Assembly (NCBI GenBank): GCA_030040455.1
Contig: JASHTR010000197.1
Coordinates: 1-8,263, forward strand
Direction of reading: 5' to 3'
From: Terriglobia bacterium
GTDB lineage: Bacteria; Acidobacteriota; Terriglobia; UBA7540
Length of the DNA: 8,263 nt
Position numbers and translations under genes: made by a program
Notes under the pieces: generated by a model
Told to the model about the DNA's origin: nothing
The model's database searches: none
The model's input: only the letters and a program-made list of their open reading frames with translations
In this document: piece after piece, positions 6,077 through 8,263 of the stretch
Layout: each line of letters starts with the position of its first letter
Position numbering within the stretch: the first letter of the stretch is position 1

Positions 6077-6151
6077 AGGAGGCAAGTGAGGCAGGCTTTG
6101 CTGTCCACTTCAGGCTTCGTCCTATCTTTTCTAATCCTCCGGATTATGTAA
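6077..6151 (+). other. Possible 21-codon leader ORF with AGGAGG site upstream of the ligase gene
   Basis: AGGAGG (6077-6082) stands three bases before GTG at 6086, which opens a frame of 21 codons ending TAA at 6149-6151. The predicted peptide is hydrophobic toward its C-terminus (GFVLSFLILRIM). The frame differs from that of the ligase gene and ends 38 bases before its ATG. An inverted repeat TAATCC-TCC-GGATTA (6132-6146) lies in its 3' part. It may be a leader peptide or chance; the spacing from the Shine-Dalgarno is short. Confidence 0.25.
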
Positions 6152-6189
6152 TCATCAATAAACCATTGGATGAGGCGCCCGTTGTATTT

Positions 6190-7641
6190 ATGCGGAGACC
6201 AGTCGAAATCGTTCTCAGTCTCATCATTATCGGCGCCACGCTGGCTTTCGGGGGCGTCCAGCCGTTTGTGTATTCAGTCGTTGAAATTGCGATCTTCGCG
6301 GTGTTTTTGACTCTTTTGCTGCACCAGGCGCGCCGGGGGAGCGTGCAGCTTCCTCTGCCCATCTGGCCGCTGTTTTTTGCCTTGCTGGTTGTTCTTCAGA
6401 TCGTTCCGTTGCCCGCTGGACTTGTCACCCGCATCAGCCCGGCGCGATGGCTGCCCGCTAGCGTGCTGGCGATCGCACATCCGGGGTCTCTCGTGACCCT
6501 CAGCATGGATCCTCATGCCACCCTGTTGGGCCTCATGAAGTTTTTAGCCTATCTCGGCGCCTTTGTCCTGGCCGCCTACGTTTTCGATTCTCATCAACGG
6601 AAGAGCACCCTGGTGCGAACGCTCATTTTCCTCGGACTCTTCGAAGCGGCTTACGGCATTGTCCAATATACGACCGGCTGGCAGAAGATTTTCACCTTCA
6701 ACAAGATATTCTACCGGGATACCGCGTCGGGCACGTTCATCAATCACAACCATTTCGCGGGCTTTATCGAGCTCACCTTCCCTTTTGTTCTTGCCGCCAT
6801 GTTTTATTCGTTCCAAATCTGGACGGAGGGTCGGCGGCGCGGGCCGGCCCGCGTGGATCCCGCAACGGTCAGCTCCGCCGGCATTCAGACGTTTTTCTAC
6901 GGATTTCTGCTGTTGATTGCCGTCGTCGCGGTGATTTTTTCCCGGTCGCGCGCCGGAATCCTGGCTACGGTTTTTACGATTGTGTTCATCAGCCTGCTGG
7001 CCCAGTTTAAGACCCGGCGGAAAGCCTGGATGCTGGGAATTTCCATCTTCCTTCTGGTGGCGGTCGGCTACGGGCTATGGATCGGCCTTAATCCCGTGCT
7101 CACCCGCTTTGAGGCGTTCAAAGGAGGCGTTCAATATCTGGAGGTAGAAGGCCGGTTATCCTTCTGGAAGGGCGCGCTGGGCATGATCCATCATTCTCCG
7201 GCGGTAGGGACTGGGCTCGGAACCTTCCGGTTTGCGTTTCCACACTATCAAACGTACATGGTGAACTATTACGTGACGCACGCTCACAACGACTACCTGG
7301 AGCTTACGACGGAGACGGGATTGATCGGCATCCTGCTTCTTTTCGTGCCGATTTTCGTTTTGCTCGTCAAAATGGTGCGGTCGTTTCTATCCGACACTCG
7401 CCGCTACCGTCCTTCCATCACGCTGGGCTGCATCGGCAGCACGGTGGCTCTGCTGCTTCATAGCGTTGCAGATTTTAATCTGCACATCCCTTCAAACGCT
7501 TTGGTCTTCGCTGTAGTTCTGGGGATCGGTTATAAGTCCGCCTGCCTCGAGCGTAAAGGCGAAACCGCCCCGGCCAAGCAGGCTTCTGACCACCCCGTGC
7601 TTTCCGGTCGCGTGCACCGCAAGCCGGGAGTTATCCAGTGA
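6190..7641 (+). CDS. O-antigen ligase/polymerase-like membrane protein (Wzy_C family)
   Basis: From ATG at 6190 this is a 483-residue polytopic membrane protein with roughly ten to twelve hydrophobic segments, starting at residues 7-22 and 28-44. Family landmarks: GTFINHNHFAGFIEL (181-195), SRSRAGILATVF (251-262), a large loop with GRLSFWKGALGMIHHSPAVG and GLGTFRF (321-348), then THAHNDYLELTTETGLIG (363-380), and the late segment LLHSVADFNLHIPSNAL (422-438). These proteins join or polymerise undecaprenyl-linked sugar units in the inner membrane, with the active loop facing the periplasm; the substrate cannot be told. Start choice: the frame stays open to GTG at 6001, but that stretch is not hydrophobic and covers the divergent brnT promoter. 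MRRPVEIVLSL is a natural N-terminus. The nearest purine site is GAGG at 6172-6175, rather far at 14 bases. No glycosyltransferase or flippase gene is adjacent in this window. The C-terminal 30 residues are hydrophilic. Confidence 0.9.
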   Translation: MRRPVEIVLSLIIIGATLAFGGVQPFVYSVVEIAIFAVFLTLLLHQARRGSVQLPLPIWPLFFALLVVLQIVPLPAGLVTRISPARWLPASVLAIAHPGSLVTLSMDPHATLLGLMKFLAYLGAFVLAAYVFDSHQRKSTLVRTLIFLGLFEAAYGIVQYTTGWQKIFTFNKIFYRDTASGTFINHNHFAGFIELTFPFVLAAMFYSFQIWTEGRRRGPARVDPATVSSAGIQTFFYGFLLLIAVVAVIFSRSRAGILATVFTIVFISLLAQFKTRRKAWMLGISIFLLVAVGYGLWIGLNPVLTRFEAFKGGVQYLEVEGRLSFWKGALGMIHHSPAVGTGLGTFRFAFPHYQTYMVNYYVTHAHNDYLELTTETGLIGILLLFVPIFVLLVKMVRSFLSDTRRYRPSITLGCIGSTVALLLHSVADFNLHIPSNALVFAVVLGIGYKSACLERKGETAPAKQASDHPVLSGRVHRKPGVIQ

Positions 7642-7770
7642 AAACCAGAATTTATGTTGCGGACACCCTTTCTTGAGCCGCCCAATGGTGGTATTTTGGA
7701 GGTTCTGCTGGCATCGGATTTCTAGTTTTGGGGCCATGCAAACTTCGCAAGCTGCGGTGGAGGAGTTTCG
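7642..7770. other. Intergenic region before the [2Fe-2S] subunit gene
   Basis: These 129 bases contain a strong ribosome site at the right end but no promoter I would trust. TATTTT near 7691 lacks a matching -35 at proper spacing, and no terminator with a T-run follows the ligase gene. Read-through from the ligase gene cannot be excluded. Confidence 0.4.
7759..7765 (+). promoter_or_regulatory. Strong ribosome binding site for the [2Fe-2S] subunit gene
   Basis: GGAGGAG ends five bases before ATG at 7771. It is the best Shine-Dalgarno in the window and fixes the start of the Tat-signal-bearing protein. Confidence 0.85.
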
Positions 7771-8263
7771 ATGAAACGGAAGAACAAAAAACCGGGCAGG
7801 CCGGAAACTAACGGGTTCTCGCGCCGCGACTTTTTAAAGGGCGCGGGCGTTGCGGTATCCGGAGGCGTAATGGCGGGGGGAGCGGAAGCCCTGGCCGCGC
7901 CACCGGAGACCTCGTCGCACGTTGTGGGTCCGGGGGAAGTGCCGATGACGCTGCGTGTGAACGGCGAGACGAAGCATCTGAGCCTCGAGCCGCGGGTGAC
8001 ACTTCTTGACGCGCTGCGCGACCGCCTGGATATAACGGGAGCCAAGAAAGTGTGTGACCGCGCCACCTGCGGCGCCTGCACGATGCTGCTGGACGACCGG
8101 CCTGTTTATGGCTGCACGGTGCTGGCGATTGAAGCCCAGGGGCACGATGTAACGACGATCGAGCATTTCTCGCAAGGGGGCAAGCTGCACCCTGTGATGT
8201 CGGCGTTTGTTGAAAACGACGCGCAGCAGTGTGGCTTCTGCACGCCCGGCTTCGTGATGGCTT
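7771..8263 (+). CDS. Tat-exported [2Fe-2S] subunit of a molybdenum hydroxylase (PaoA/YagT-like), partial
   Basis: The first 164 residues are present and the gene runs off the right edge; the family has about 200-230 residues when a Tat signal is included. Residues 1-43 form a Tat signal: a basic start, the twin-arginine motif SRRDFLKG (17-24), a Gly/Ala-rich core and a likely cut after ALA near 41-43. Residues 57-135 are the plant-ferredoxin-like domain with VNGETKHLSL and the cluster ligands C95, C100, C103 and C115 (C-x4-C-x2-C-x11-C). The second, helical [2Fe-2S] domain begins with HPVMSAFVENDAQQCGFCTPGF (C154, C157); its remaining cysteines lie outside. The subunit passes electrons from a molybdopterin site in a separate subunit to FAD or another acceptor, in the periplasm, as in aldehyde oxidoreductase PaoABC. 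The substrate cannot be told; isoquinoline, xanthine and CO dehydrogenase relatives share this subunit. Large-subunit genes are expected just to the right. The usual GCD before the first cluster is VCD here. Confidence 0.92.
   Translation, partial: MKRKNKKPGRPETNGFSRRDFLKGAGVAVSGGVMAGGAEALAAPPETSSHVVGPGEVPMTLRVNGETKHLSLEPRVTLLDALRDRLDITGAKKVCDRATCGACTMLLDDRPVYGCTVLAIEAQGHDVTTIEHFSQGGKLHPVMSAFVENDAQQCGFCTPGFVMA

Noticed and set aside
5930..6085. N-terminal extension of brnT to GTG at 6085
   Set aside because: The extension has no BrnT likeness and crosses the probable brnT promoter. The family starts at MxFEWD.
6098..6128. Promoter TTGCTG-N19-TATCTT for the ligase gene
   Set aside because: Both hexamers are weak and the spacing is two bases too long, so it is not strong enough to list.
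6001..6189. N-terminal extension of the ligase gene to GTG at 6001
   Set aside because: The added 63 residues are hydrophilic and unlike the family, and they overlap the divergent promoter region.

Overview
The window most likely comes from a member of the Acidobacteriota, or a close relative with a similar gene set. It is moderately GC-rich. Its left part holds a pair that is a hallmark of that phylum: an acidobacterial PadR-family regulator followed by a very long 'orphan' MacB/FtsX-type permease (ADOP family) with no ATPase beside it. I infer this from remembered protein families and have not run a search.

Layout. (1) Positions 1-3093, minus strand: padR (3093-2764), then the ADOP permease (2663 to beyond the left edge). 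They form one transcription unit behind a clear sigma70-like promoter that is flanked by a near-perfect operator-like dyad. (2) Positions 3094-3831: 738 bases without a credible gene. They hold the padR promoter, a 182-base long-hairpin element, a candidate plus-strand promoter and a nested palindromic repeat cluster. (3) Positions 3832-5364, plus strand: an intact comM/yifB AAA+ ATPase. (4) Positions 5431-5929, minus strand: a BrnT-family toxin gene and an overlapping downstream gene for a small probable antitoxin, converging on comM. (5) Positions 6190-7641, plus strand: a polytopic O-antigen ligase/polymerase-like (Wzy_C) protein. (6) Position 7771 to the right edge: the start of a Tat-exported [2Fe-2S] subunit of a molybdenum hydroxylase, like PaoA/YagT. 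The rest of its operon should lie to the right.

The genes do not form one pathway. The region reads as separate small units: a PadR-controlled permease, a DNA-uptake/recombination ATPase, a toxin-antitoxin pair, a surface-polysaccharide enzyme and an exported oxidoreductase. I see no clearly new multi-gene system. The most unusual signal is non-coding: three palindromic intergenic elements (2670-2757, 3201-3382, 3549-3705) whose arms contain degenerate 7-base tandem units in inverted orientation. One sits between the two genes of the padR-ADOP operon and one is nested inside another type of inverted repeat. Also notable are the padR operator layout, a nearly leaderless toxin gene with an extended -10 promoter, and a possible 21-codon leader ORF with an AGGAGG before the ligase gene.
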